64,000 nucleotides of DNA from Morella rubra (Eukaryota; Streptophyta; Magnoliopsida; Fagales; Myricaceae). The notes under the pieces were generated by a model, which did no database searches, had not been told where the DNA came from, and was given only the letters and a program-made list of their open reading frames with translations. This document shows, piece after piece, positions 53,943-64,000 of this stretch. Positions within the stretch are counted from its first letter, which is position 1, and each line of letters starts with the position of its first letter. The stretch is from positions 1,457,122 to 1,521,121 of the forward strand of contig CM025854.1 in the NCBI GenBank assembly GCA_003952965.2, given 5' to 3'. Made by a program: the position numbers and the translations under genes.

Positions 53943-55171
53943 AGGCTGCAATTTGAAACATCTGTGGCATATACTTACTGATTCGGTGGACTCGATTTGG
54001 AGTGAAAGGGTGCGTAGAAACTTGTTAACAGATAGGAATCTTTGGCAAGTTAAGGCACCAGCTGATTCTACATGGAGTTGGAGGAGTATTCTCTCTCTTC
54101 GAGGGCTTGCGCAGGAGAGAATTAAATGTGTTGTGGGCAATGGTGTGCGGACATCACTCTGGTATGATAATTGGCATACAGTTGGCCCCTTATACAGGCT
54201 TGTAGATGAAGACTTTATTAGCTTGTCACAGGTTGGACCTAATGCTACAGTCAGCATGATTATTTGTGGCACGACATGGAATTGGCCAGCAGGAGCATTC
54301 TGGACAGAAGTAGAGCGACAAAAATCGGCTCTTTTCCACCCATGGCCGAATAGGGAGGACATTATTGTTTGGGACCCTAGCCCAACTGGCATTTTTTCAG
54401 TAAGCTCTGTCAAAAATCGTATTGCAATGAAATGAAGAACAGAGTGCCAATAGAACAGAACGATGCAGAGAGAATTGGCTAAATGCTTTTCTGTGTATTG
54501 ACGTGAGAAATCCAACTGAGTACAAAGCTCTACATATATACAAGTAACGACTCAACTGAATACATAACAGATTGCCACCTCAGCTATACGTATAACAGAT
54601 TACCAACTAAATAAAAAAACTCATACGCTAAGAAGCTCCGCAGTGCACTCGATTACCTTATCCCCTCCTAAAGTCCCTTGGTTCCACAACCTCTGGGAAG
54701 CTAGTTCCGTTCCACGGTTTTCCTTTATTTCCTGGTTGGTTATTAAGGAAAGATTGAACACTAAGGTTTTGTCGAGGGCAAGAGGGATGGGGAATGATAC
54801 AACTTGTGTTTTTTGTGGTCACCCACTTGAAGATGCGGAGCACTTGTTTTTTTGACTGTAAGTTCTCCCATCGTGTTTGGTTGTTGCTTCTAGATAAAGG
54901 TGAGATCTGTAGACACTTGACTAAATGGAAGGATGTTGTGGTGTGGCTGAGGAAATGGAAAGGTAAAACATTGAGGGCACGAGTACTAAGGCTTATGTTT
55001 ACTGCAGCAATTTATTATATATGGAGGGAACGCAATAGCAGAGTCTTCACTGGACGCTCTAGAAGGTTAATCCACATCTTCTATGATATTTGTTCGACAG
55101 TTATGGATAAGATTAACAACCTTAAGAACATGAAGGAAACAGAGGCAAATGCACAGCTTGCTAGGCGATAG
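53943..55171 (+). pseudogene. LINE ORF2 C-terminal region with zf-RVT
   Basis: KHLWHILTDSVDSIW, ICGTTWNWPAGAF and DPSPTGIFSVSSVKNRI, then an insert, then PKVPWFHNLWEASSVPRFSFI, LNTKVLSRARGM and CVFCGHPLEDAEHLFF, the zf-RVT zinc motif. A frameshift near 54853 leads to the C-terminal AAIYYIWRERNSRVF. Confidence 0.88.
54433..54640. mobile_element. About 200-bp insert in LINE zf-RVT region, possible solo LTR
   Basis: The LINE frame breaks at NRIAMK and resumes at SITLSPPKVPW. Between them lies AT-rich sequence with TGAAGAACAGAG at one end and AAAAAAACTCA at the other, LTR-like. No target duplication was confirmed. Confidence 0.4.
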
Positions 55172-55320
55172 CGTTTTTCTGAGAATATTTTTGTGCTCTG
55201 ACATTTTTTTTCTATTGAGTTAACCCTCATGTGAGGGTATAGGTTTTTTTTCCTGTTGTTACCTGGGCTTGGCCCCCTTTTGTATAGTTCTTGGTAATCA
55301 ATATACTTACCAGTTACATG

Positions 55321-56048
55321 AAATGTGATTATGTGAGAAACGCTTCTTACAGAAGTGAAACAAATTTTACATAGCGTTTGAGAATAAAATTTTCGTAAAA
55401 TTTTAGGAGTATGTAAAAATATGAAGAGAATAAAAAAATTGATGAAATATTTGAAAAAGTGAAAAAAATTTAAAAAAAACTAAAAAAAGAGAAATAATTA
55501 TAATAATAATAAAATTTTAAGAGTTAAAATTTTGATCAGCCAAATAACGTGTTAGAAAGGGACTCACACAAATTAAACTTCAAAAGCACATCACTTTTTC
55601 TCTACACCTTTCTCTACCCTCACGTCACTCGCACTGACACACTCAGTTCTTCACTTTCTACACGGTTTTCACTCTTTCTACACGACTCACTTCTTCTTCT
55701 CACCTCAATGCACTTTCTTAGTTTGCCTTCTCCTATTTATAGGCACACTAGGTCGGTGGGCTCATCAAGTCGGCAAGTGATAGCCTTCTAATAAATTATG
55801 CCACTTTCTTGCTGAAGCTCTCCGTCCATTTATCAAGTCGGTGTAGCTTATCTAGGGAGTTCTTTCTTTGCCGGCATGTCAAGATTTTTCCGCTTCTCTC
55901 CAGATTTTTTACTGTTTGCCGAATTCTCTTGCCTGTCCCAGAATTTTCTAGAGAGAAATAGGTGCTGATTTTAACAATATATATATATATATATATCTAC
56001 AAAAGAGAAAAGAAATAAATAGTCGGTCATTTTTTACACTTAGCTATG
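55321..56048. other. Noncoding flank of the LINE, with R7 copy 2 piece at its end
   Basis: AT-rich tract, pyrimidine-rich stretch 55580-55740 and short TA tract near 55978. The sequence 55998-56040 matches 21500-21545. Confidence 0.5.
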
Positions 56049-56645
56049 CATGTGGCCGCCTGGATTTCAAAAGTCCCACAACACACTTTTCGTTTTCCTG
56101 ATCATGCGCCTTGGCGTTATCTTCTTGCAATTATTCACACTACAATTAGTTTATGACAAGAGTCACGACACAAAGCAAAGCTTTGAGCTTAGTTGATGGC
56201 TTTTGGTTAGCACTCAAGTGGAAAGAAAGCCAAGCAAGATAGGTTTAAAGAATGACTCTGGCCTCTGGGCAAGCATGCAACTGCAAGAAAGCTCCAGGCA
56301 TGTCATGCGAAAGTGGCAAGAAGCCAAGCACAGTGATTTAGAAAAAAGGATATGCTCCAGACAAAGATTTGAAAGAAGATACACTGGTGTCATATAAAGC
56401 ATTGTCAAAGGTGTACGTTGTATAGCACTCCGTATTTTAAAAATCTTTCCAATCAGCTAAAACTATACTCTACCTAGATATATATATGTTAATGCACATT
56501 TTTAGGTACGACAACAAAGTAACTCTACCGCACATAAATATATACGATCGTATATTCGGTCGCCTGCAAATTAAGACGAACTAAGAAGTCCAAAAAATTT
56601 GGGGGATTTGTACATTAGAAAAACCTCGACAAGCACTGGAGGCCT
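56049..56645 (+). repeat. Duplicated block R1, copy 3
   Basis: Begins GTGGCCGCCTGGATTTC and continues to GATCGTATATTCGGTCGCCT and GGGGGATTTGTACATTAGAAA, so it includes the sequence that in copy 1 lies beyond the solo-LTR-like insert. Confidence 0.85.
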
Positions 56646-57189
56646 AGCGATCTTCTCAGATTAAACAAAGCAAATAATGTGAACATTCACTAAAACAAAT
56701 GTATAAAACAATTCCCTCTTTCTCTCTCTAACCCTAATAAGATTGTTCTTGCCTACTACCTTGTGAAATACAGATCAAGATTTACTATATATGTATATAT
56801 ATTTTGTGAAAAATATTTACTGTAATTTCTTATTCAACTTTCATACTAGTCTAATTAGTTAGAAATCCCGACACATCCAGTGAGTCCGAGGTTCGTACTT
56901 AATGTGTTTTGGACAGTGCAAGTCGTACAGTATTTACAATATTTTAATATGTTTTCGTCTAAGAATTGGACTAGGCAATTCAGATTTGAAATTGTAGAGA
57001 AAATTGGTTTGTAAAGCGGATCTGGAATGTTTTAACACCTTGCTAATTTGCTATATATTGATCATAGCACTCATGTCTGCACGCTTCAGAGTAACACGCC
57101 AAATCTTTAGTAAAGATTATGATGAGTATTAATCACACATCTCGAACCAGAAAATTATCACAACGGATGCAATTAATCTTCATTATATA
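56646..57189. other. No feature seen
   Basis: AT-rich, no supported ORF. Confidence 0.5.
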
Positions 57190-58630
57190 CGTGACTTCTT
57201 GTGCTTGCAGCTAGTGATAGAAATGTGGAATCAGATTAATTAATAATGTACTAGGATTTAGTACTAATATATAGTACAACAAACTACAAATATTCTTTCA
57301 GCTTTTTCTCTTCTCGGAACCGGAGTGGACAGTACGCCCAACTTGCCTTTGTTATTAAAAGTTCCTTGATGGTATGGGCAATAGATTAGGTAATTGGTAT
57401 TAATGATGATAATAAAAAAAAATTAGAACACCAAATGAGCAACGGATCTACGAATAAAAGGCTTAGGATTAATATAAATATGCGAAATTTTAATTTTTTT
57501 GTTTCTTTTGCTCTCCTTATCAATACGAAAACCGCATCTTTGACCATTAGACAAGCCCCTTATACTATAAAGTACAATATCAAACATTAATGTTATTTAA
57601 ATCCCGATCGATTCGTTTTACTTTGCTTTGCACATTCCTATCATTTGTTGAATGCCTTTGGAAATAATTGGGATGGCCACTGACACATGACTAGGAACTT
57701 CCAAGAAATTTAACGTACGTGTTTGGTTTATTTATGTAGTATAAAAGTATAATTTTATTTGTTTGGGTATCGGGATCGTAGGTAAAAGTATAATTTTATT
57801 TGTTTTTGTTATTTTTCTTTACGGAAGACTAGATAAAATATGTCCGCACATGCTGGCATACACATATGACACGCAAGTCTAGACTAGATATGCTGCCCCT
57901 ATATACAAAGTACTTTTTATTGTATAGGCAAATCTGCACAAAGTTGTGTTTTTCTTGATCTTTGGCTTTTGTTTTCCTTTTCGTCCTTTTCTTTAATTGT
58001 CCTCTCTTGACGATGATTTTTAAGTCATCCGTGGACCATGGAGGCTGATCTCATGCACTCGAGATCGGATTTACTTGTTCGGGAGTATAGGATGTTTTAA
58101 GACACCCTCATCGGACTTATAACTTCCTCATTATAATCCTCAACTTAAAATCTGTCATTTAGGTGAAGTTTGGACATGAAACAATTTCAAATTTTTAAGA
58201 AATCTTTTCAAAAACTCAAATTTTTTACCACCAAACTTAATAATCTAAAAAATTTAACACAAATTCCAAAACGTTTTCACACCAAATTTAACATGTACAA
58301 ATTTCAACTTCAATGCCTTTTCATTAAAAAAAATACATCAAAATCGCTCAACATATATATATTTATGACACTGTCTATAAAAAATTCATGTTTGCTCATA
58401 AATTTGGAATGAGTTGATTTTAAAAAATTGCATTAGTAAGACCATCCGGGCCGGATTTCCCCATAGTTTAAAGAGTTTTCAACTGTGCGGCAATCACAAT
58501 ATCGCAATTCGGAGGGAGGCTATAGGATGATAATAATGATATCATTGATTAATATTATAAGAAAAGTTAAAGGTGAGAGGAGAATATATTCCTGGTTAAC
58601 ATTAAAGAAGCTGTCGACTGGAAAACGGCA
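57190..58630 (-). repeat. Duplicated block R4, inverted copy
   Basis: 57205-57370 and 58425-58625 match the reverse complement of 15.15-15.34 and 14.72-15.00 kb. The 1.05 kb between them is AT-rich and is not in the first copy. The ORF at 58170-58412 has no recognisable domain. Confidence 0.7.
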
Positions 58631-59529
58631 ATGTCGACTGAAAAAGGGCAATGTCACGGCTTAGATGCATGATTCTTGTACATCTTCGTCATTTCGATTC
58701 AATACATACCTAGGAAAGATTCTCCTTATTATTAGCTCAACGTTATATAGTGATTCATGTGTGCATGCATGCGTCACGGCTTAGATCATTTCATTTCTTA
58801 GTTTTCTATCCTCATAGATATATATATAATAAACTTAATCACCGTGCTAATTTCGCATGCCATATTTCCAGATGCCTTGCTTTTGCTTCATGACCACTAA
58901 ACTTAAACACTTGGCTTTCATGCATCCACATGAACACTAATTCCAGGAGGTCGCCATTCATTAAACTAAAAGTTTTGCTTTGTGAATTAATTGGTCTTGA
59001 CATGCATTTTGCAATCTCACAATTAACAACAGTACTTTCCCCATTCACACTCCTAATTCTAGTTCATTAATCGCCCATCACAAAGCGGAAATGATTCTAT
59101 ATTCGGACATCCGGACATGGGAGTACGAGTTTACTACGCATTAACTGGCCACGTCAAAAGCTGCATGCCATATTATATGTTGGTCCGGATTAATTACATT
59201 AATGGTTCGCTTTTCCCGAAATTATTGCTACAAAAAGGAGAAAATATAAAATCTTGGACGCCACTATTGTGGGATAATAATGTACCTTTTCGCCATGATG
59301 CAGGAAAAATTACTGGACTAGTACAGTTAAAATTTTCACTATCAACAATATAAAATTACATTAATAGTTCTTTCTAAAACATATTCGAAAGGCTACCAAT
59401 GCATTAAGAATATAGATATATATTCTTAGATTTTAACATGTATACTCACACAAAAATGAATTACAACAATGCCATTAATAAAAAAATCTCACCAAATTGA
59501 TGATAGACTAAAGAAAAAATCTCAACGAC
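58631..59529. other. No gene seen
   Basis: Contains a short duplicated phrase (GTCACGGCTTAGAT near 58653 and 58772). Small ORFs on both strands are unsupported. Confidence 0.5.
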
Positions 59530-59790
59530 CGACACTAATCAAATAGAAGGTCAAGGAATAACATAGAGAAATTTAGATGAAGAACTTTTCCAATTTTTTT
59601 CCTTCTTTTACAGTTTCTCTCTTCTCATGCAAAAGAGAAGAAACTCTCGTGATCAGACACATAAAAGGCGCAGCCTTTGAGTTGTCTTTTAACCAATTCA
59701 GGACATGTGTAGTGCGCTAATCACATTGCACCTCGGACGGCTACTATTCGATCTATCGAAAGAGGAGGAGGAGTAGTGCCTAAGTAAAAG
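59530..59790 (-). repeat. Duplicated block R5, inverted copy
   Basis: Reverse complement of 16.80-17.05 kb, with GGACATGTGTAGTGCGC and CACCTCGGACGGCT as landmarks. Confidence 0.75.
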
Positions 59791-59939
59791 ATTTTTATGG
59801 CATTAGTTATTGTTATCATTGAATCACTGAAGTCCAATCCGCATGCAATTGATCAGCACATGACAAGCGATTCTGTCGATAATTTACAATACTTTTATAT
59901 GAACGGTGATCATATTTAGCCTTAAATTAAGAACTTGGC

Positions 59940-61410
59940 TGGGAAGGGAATATTACCGATACGTATTCGACTTGATATGCTAAGGAAGATACCCAGGATT
60001 GAGCTGAAAAAGTACACATGAATATGACTGACACTTTCAATCTTGAAGTCCTCCTGTGTTTTTTGTTTTTTGTCGAGTTTTTGCCGTTTCTTTTCTTGAT
60101 AGAATTATATATATAACTAATAGATAATAATGATCAGCATATTCGATCGTTTCTTTGAATATCTGTGTCTCCCACTAGATGTTCTGAAAGCGAATATATA
60201 TAGCACGCAATTAAAATTAAAGAGCCTGATACATAAAAGAAACCATATTTTGCAAAGAAGTAATTATATATTTGAGTCATTTGAGATGATCAACGGTTCT
60301 AATCAACTTGAAAGTGCGGTCTACGTTATTAATTGCTACAAAGGCATCCGCCTTTCCACGCACTTAAAGCTAGCAAGCAAAGCAGCCTACTATTCGGTGG
60401 TTGCTCACATGCTGTATTAGGAATAATCTGGCATTTCTACTCAAAAGCGGCGTAAGTACAGACGTCTTTCTCCAAGAACCTATAGAGCTGGTTACTCCTG
60501 TCTTTCAGGAGTAACACTGACGCTAATGATTTGTACAGTACTTCTGTTTAGGTTTAACACTTTCGACCACAAAACAAAAAACGATTCTTGCATGTACAGA
60601 GACGAAAATGATATGGTCAATTCAGTAATTAATCATTTTAATTTAAGGCTATGTTTTTTTTTTGTTTTTTTTTTAAAAATTTTACATGGAAGATGATATT
60701 ATATAATTACAATAAATTGGAGGTCCACTGCAAACTGTGGACACCAGTCTTTCAAATTTTTTAGCTAACACATAAGTACTACAGCAGCAACTAACATTGC
60801 GCCGGAAAAATATATTGCTAAAATTTACATATAAGCTATACGATTAATTTAATTACCTGAAATACGCATGCACTTAGAGTACTTCTCCCAGCTGCTGACC
60901 CAGACAAACTAATAATTACCATTAAGAATATGTGCTGCACATGGTTAGCGGGTATATAATAAGTAATTTTAACTTTATTTCGTTAAGCAAACTTTGAGAT
61001 CAACTAAACTTTGCCTTCCACATTATCGATCGCTTTGTCTTCAACTAGCAGGGTCGGCCATATTGTGGTTCCCATTAAGCTACAAGACAAGTCTGAAGAA
61101 ACTTTCAGGTAGTTGCTTGTCACCAAGATTATTCTCATCGCAAAATGAGGAAGATATACACTTACTTTACCATATCGAGAGAGAGACAGAGAGGAAAAAA
61201 AAAACTTCATTGAACTTTTGCATGCTCACGACAAAACTAGTGCATTAATTAGTAACTTTTTCTGCGGTGTTCTGCTCCTTTTCAATATTCCAACAGAGTA
61301 CAGGTTGAAATTCAAATTTGATGGATAGGCTTGGCTTTGATTAGAAGGGAATGGGATGAGGCCGCGCTGGAAATGTTGGCAAATAACTTACTATAAATTT
61401 TAAACAAAGT
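59940..61410 (+). repeat. Duplicated block R3, copy 4
   Basis: Matches 11.7-12.15 and 13.78-14.08 kb in direct orientation; it lacks the 1.6-kb insert of copy 1. A frame at 60130-60420 has no recognisable features. Confidence 0.75.
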
Positions 61411-62335
61411 AGTAATGTGCTCCAACTTAAATTTGGCCGACTGAAATATCTGAAGTATATTCCTGCACATTAATTATTGCCCTTCGTTTCTATCTGGTTA
61501 GATCACCAGAAGCAAGACGCTTTCAATGCCCACTGGACTGGAAAAGTGTAACTTCAGCCATAGAAAACCTAGAGGACATCCCAGACTCCAAGTCATAAAC
61601 ATATAGAAACAGAAGGTGAACACAAATCCTTCATAGTGTGCTAAGGCATGGACGTAGTTTAGGTCCATAGAGGACACCTGAACAGTTAAGAGTTATATCA
61701 ACTAGCAGCTTGTACGTGGACTCTGTTGGTTGCATGCGTTATATTGTGCCATATATATCTGAGAAATTCATGGAATTTAGCCCCCCCTATAAGAACCTCC
61801 GTGGATGATACGATTGTCGCCAATGTGTCCGAGTTAAAGTACTCCTTGAACCATGATCAGTACTTGTTATGCTCTGTCAGTTCCTGCTTCCTACCTGACG
61901 CATACCTGTTTTGCTCTGACAGATCATGGGCAAGGCTCCTTGCTCCTACATGGCACAGTAAGACCAACCTCTGTAGCAGTTGTTCGACGTACATGGCAGA
62001 AACCCGTTAATAAGTCTCTTTCAAAGGATCCAGCTGCCATGACTGATCGTGAGAGACGAGGGGTGCTAACCCGGCCACCCAACCCAGCAGGTCAGGGGCG
62101 GGCCGGCCATAGGTTCGAATCCTGCCACCTTGCTTTTTGTCGATATCTTTCTCCATTTTTGCGACTTTTCAACGCCGTGTACTTCAGTTAACTTACTCAG
62201 GCTTTCTTTTAATGTTTTTTTTTTCCACCTTGCACATGCACTCGTAATATTTAAATTTCCAATTCCCATGAGTGCAATTACACTTTTTCTTTAGATACGT
62301 GGGTTACGTCCATCCTTGTACAGTAAGTTGGAGAA
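61411..62335. other. Noncoding, with a possible tRNA-derived SINE near 62055-62225
   Basis: TAGGTTCGAATCCTGCC at 62110-62126 is an exact pol III B-box (GGTTCGAATCC), with GTGCTAACCCGG about 45 bp upstream as a weak A-box and a T-run near 62213-62225. Without target duplications or a second copy the SINE call is tentative. No ORF is supported. Confidence 0.35.
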
Positions 62336-62500
62336 TTCATACACTTAGCAGTTATCTCAAAAAAAAAAACACTTTATGATCAACTATATATATCTCAGTA
62401 CGTAGAAGCTAGTAAGCTCACATATTTCTTCAACACTACTCCAGCCTTTGAAGCCCAGCTATCTCGAGAAACATATCCTTCTTTCTCTATTAGCTAAAAG
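62336..62500 (+). promoter_or_regulatory. Promoter/5' UTR of pseudogene D
   Basis: CTATATATATCTC at 62384-62396 then a leader ending AGCTAAAAG before ATG. It is the reverse complement of 9990-10155 with small differences. Confidence 0.55.
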
Positions 62501-62739
62501 ATGTTCTGGTGTAGGGAAACTCTGCGCAATGCTGTAAAGGTGGTAATCATTGCGCTCTTGATTTTTACCACTTCGCCTCTTGAGGCTGCAAGGCAGCCTT
62601 TTGCTGCATGAAGTTCCCAGTACTTGGTGCACAAAACGCATCTTTTGCACAGGAGAGATTGCCGGTACCACCTTCTGGTCCTAATCCTTGCACTTACATT
62701 AATCGTGGAACAGCTACTGGAAGCTGCCAACATGATTAA
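62501..62739 (+). pseudogene. Secreted signalling-peptide precursor, copy D (1-bp deletion)
   Basis: Starts MFWCRETLRNAVKVV and is nearly identical to copy A, but one base is missing in GCTGACATGAAG (here GCTGCATGAAG), so the frame stops at TGA 62609-62611 right after ARQPFAA. The rest of the gene, including SGPNPCTYINRG coding sequence and the final TAA (62737-62739), is intact in the shifted frame. The total length is one less than copy A. A recent loss, or a sequencing or assembly error, would both fit. Opposite-strand ORFs here are shadows. Confidence 0.85.
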
Positions 62740-63665
62740 TTGACGACATAATTAATCGCAGTCCTCAGTCGCAACGGTATGTTGGCTTTTGTTATGGAAA
62801 GAAGAGCAGAAGATCATCTGATGTGATGTCTTTGCTCTTGTTTATTTTGTGTTCTCATTATATATATATATATATATATATATGCATGCGCAGTGTTACG
62901 CTTGATTGCACTGCGCGTATTAGACTTCATGCTTTTGATATAAATAAAGCTTAAACTCAAGGTAAGATCGTAGCAGTTAATATTATCTAGACAATATCCC
63001 AATACTGCTATAAAGAACCAGCTCATGATGTTGAGTGTATCTTTTTTTCTAAGCTGATATTGGAGTTTAACTTGCAAAAGAGCTATTTTCCTTTCGGAGG
63101 AGGAATAGAATTTTCAACCTAAGTAGCTTTTGCCACCTTTGCACGGGGTGGTACTGGCCTCTTCATCACGCTCTTCTATTACTATTCCAAGCAAGACATA
63201 CTTTATTTAAATACCTAATTATGTCACTACGAAAAGTACTCTCCTCTTCTATGGAAGGGGTATACGTAATTTCCAAAAATGGTCGGAAGGCTACGAGGTC
63301 TATATATTGAGGACTGGGAAGATACATAATTAGGAGGAAACTTAGTTCAATGGAAATATTAAAGCCAAAAAGCTTCTAATGAATTGTTTCCATCGTTAAT
63401 TTCTTTTTATCCTACTATTATTTCCTTACTTGTTTAACTCTTTGGAGTTCCATACAGATCAGACGTACGAAACTAAAGGGAGAGCTGGGGGCACCCAAAT
63501 AATTCTGGAAAAAAGAAAAAGCTTCGTCTTCAGTCTTCGGTGTATCTTTTAATTGTCTTTTGGGCATCGTTTTTACATTTTATGCACTTTTCCTGCAGAT
63601 CAGTATGGTTTCATGTAAGTAGGACTCCATGAATCAATTTCAAACTTGTCCTTGCTTATATTCTG
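62740..63665 (-). repeat. Inverted copy of the gene A flank
   Basis: Reverse complement of 9189-9749 and of parts of 8010-8367, without the hAT-like element. (TA)n at 62860-62882. Two small tracts absent from the gene A side are present (near 63066-63110). Confidence 0.8.
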
Positions 63666-64000
63666 ATTCTTTAACGAACATGCATATCGGCCACCCTGAA
63701 CTGCATATTGCTAAGCTACCACGGCTTTCGCAAAGCGCAAACGTCCAGTCTGCCGCACACTCTTTTAGGCCCACTGGGAATTGCTTATTCGCCGACTTAT
63801 GCTCCTTCACCCAATATTATATTTGTCGACTTTGAAAGATATGCCTAAAAAAGACATGCAGAAGGGCAGATAGGATCTGAAAATTGCATATATATGTATA
63901 CATGCCTCAATGAATTGCTTGTTAAATGAATTCGTATACAATTATGTTAATTTCAAATGGTTTTCTAGAAAGAAAATCAATGAATTAGGCGTCCGTCACA
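63666..64000. other. No feature seen
   Basis: A plus-strand frame at 63629-63835 has no recognisable domain. Confidence 0.5.

Larger units (their letters stand above)
39830..55320 (+). mobile_element. Plant L1-type LINE, split by nested insertions
   Basis: Reading plus-strand sequence across the insertions gives 5' leader, ORF1 (DUF4283 and zinc knuckle), ORF2 endonuclease, RT and zf-RVT. It is interrupted by a gypsy element (40157-44448), copia-2 (47043-52063), a 475-bp insert (52710-53184) and a small insert near 54.43-54.64 kb. The 3' end near 55.32 kb (GGTAATCAATATACTTACC) lacks an obvious poly-A. The 5' boundary is approximate. The LINE lies within duplicated block R7, whose parts flank it near 39.6 and 56.0 kb. 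Confidence 0.82.

Noticed and set aside
53940..54515. 191-codon minus-strand ORF
   Set aside because: Antisense of the LINE ORF2 C-terminal region.

Overview
This window is nuclear DNA of a flowering plant, probably a eudicot. It is AT-rich and dominated by plant-type transposable elements: a CACTA element with a TNP2 transposase motif, two Ty1/copia elements with tRNA-Met primer sites, a Ty3/gypsy element, a plant L1-type LINE, hAT-like and Tourist-like MITEs, and long TA and GA microsatellites. I see no bacterial-type genes, rRNA, confident tRNA or CRISPR array, and no conventional multi-exon housekeeping gene.

The only host-type coding sequences I can support form a small family of secreted-peptide precursors of about 80 residues. 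Each has an N-terminal hydrophobic signal, an alanine-rich probable cleavage zone and a C-terminal motif of the form (Q)ERxPxPxSGPNxCTYI plus a second Cys. There are four copies: A (9750-9989, minus, intact), B (18929-19180, minus, intact), C (39325-39563, minus, frameshifted) and D (62501-62739, plus, broken by a 1-bp deletion). They look like candidate signalling-peptide genes. The SGP core recalls IDA/PIP peptides and CTYIP recalls the CTNIP/SCREW motif, but neither assignment is proven.

The copies sit in a mosaic of direct and inverted segmental duplications. Block R1 recurs at 6.87, 22.23 and 56.05 kb. The unit 16.2-22.7 kb (with gene B) is repeated in direct orientation as 29.5-56.6 kb (with gene C), and the second copy is swollen by insertions. 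The flank of gene A (about 7.94-10.16 kb) is repeated in inverted orientation with gene D (62.34-63.66 kb). Other shared blocks (R3, R4, R5) link 10.6-17 kb, 28.9-29.8 kb and 57-61.4 kb. Several TE insertions can be checked against empty sites in the paralogous blocks.

Layout: 1-6871, one end of a degenerate CACTA element; 6.87-10.2 kb, R1, a solo-LTR-like insert, a hAT-like MITE and gene A; 10.2-17 kb, duplicated noncoding blocks with a 1.6-kb LTR-like insert and a truncated LINE; 17-22.7 kb, gene B unit; 22.7-24.99 kb, unassigned noncoding; 25.0-28.3 kb, a 3.3-kb element with TG..CA ends and CCCGGG-rich minisatellites; 28.3-31.35 kb, duplicated blocks; 31.36-38.45 kb, copia-1 carrying a 2.0-kb hAT-like element; 38.46-39.6 kb, gene C pseudogene; about 39.83-55.32 kb, a LINE split by a gypsy element, by copia-2 (itself carrying a Tourist MITE) and by two small inserts; 55.3-64 kb, duplicated noncoding blocks and broken gene D. 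All TE coding regions carry stops or frameshifts.
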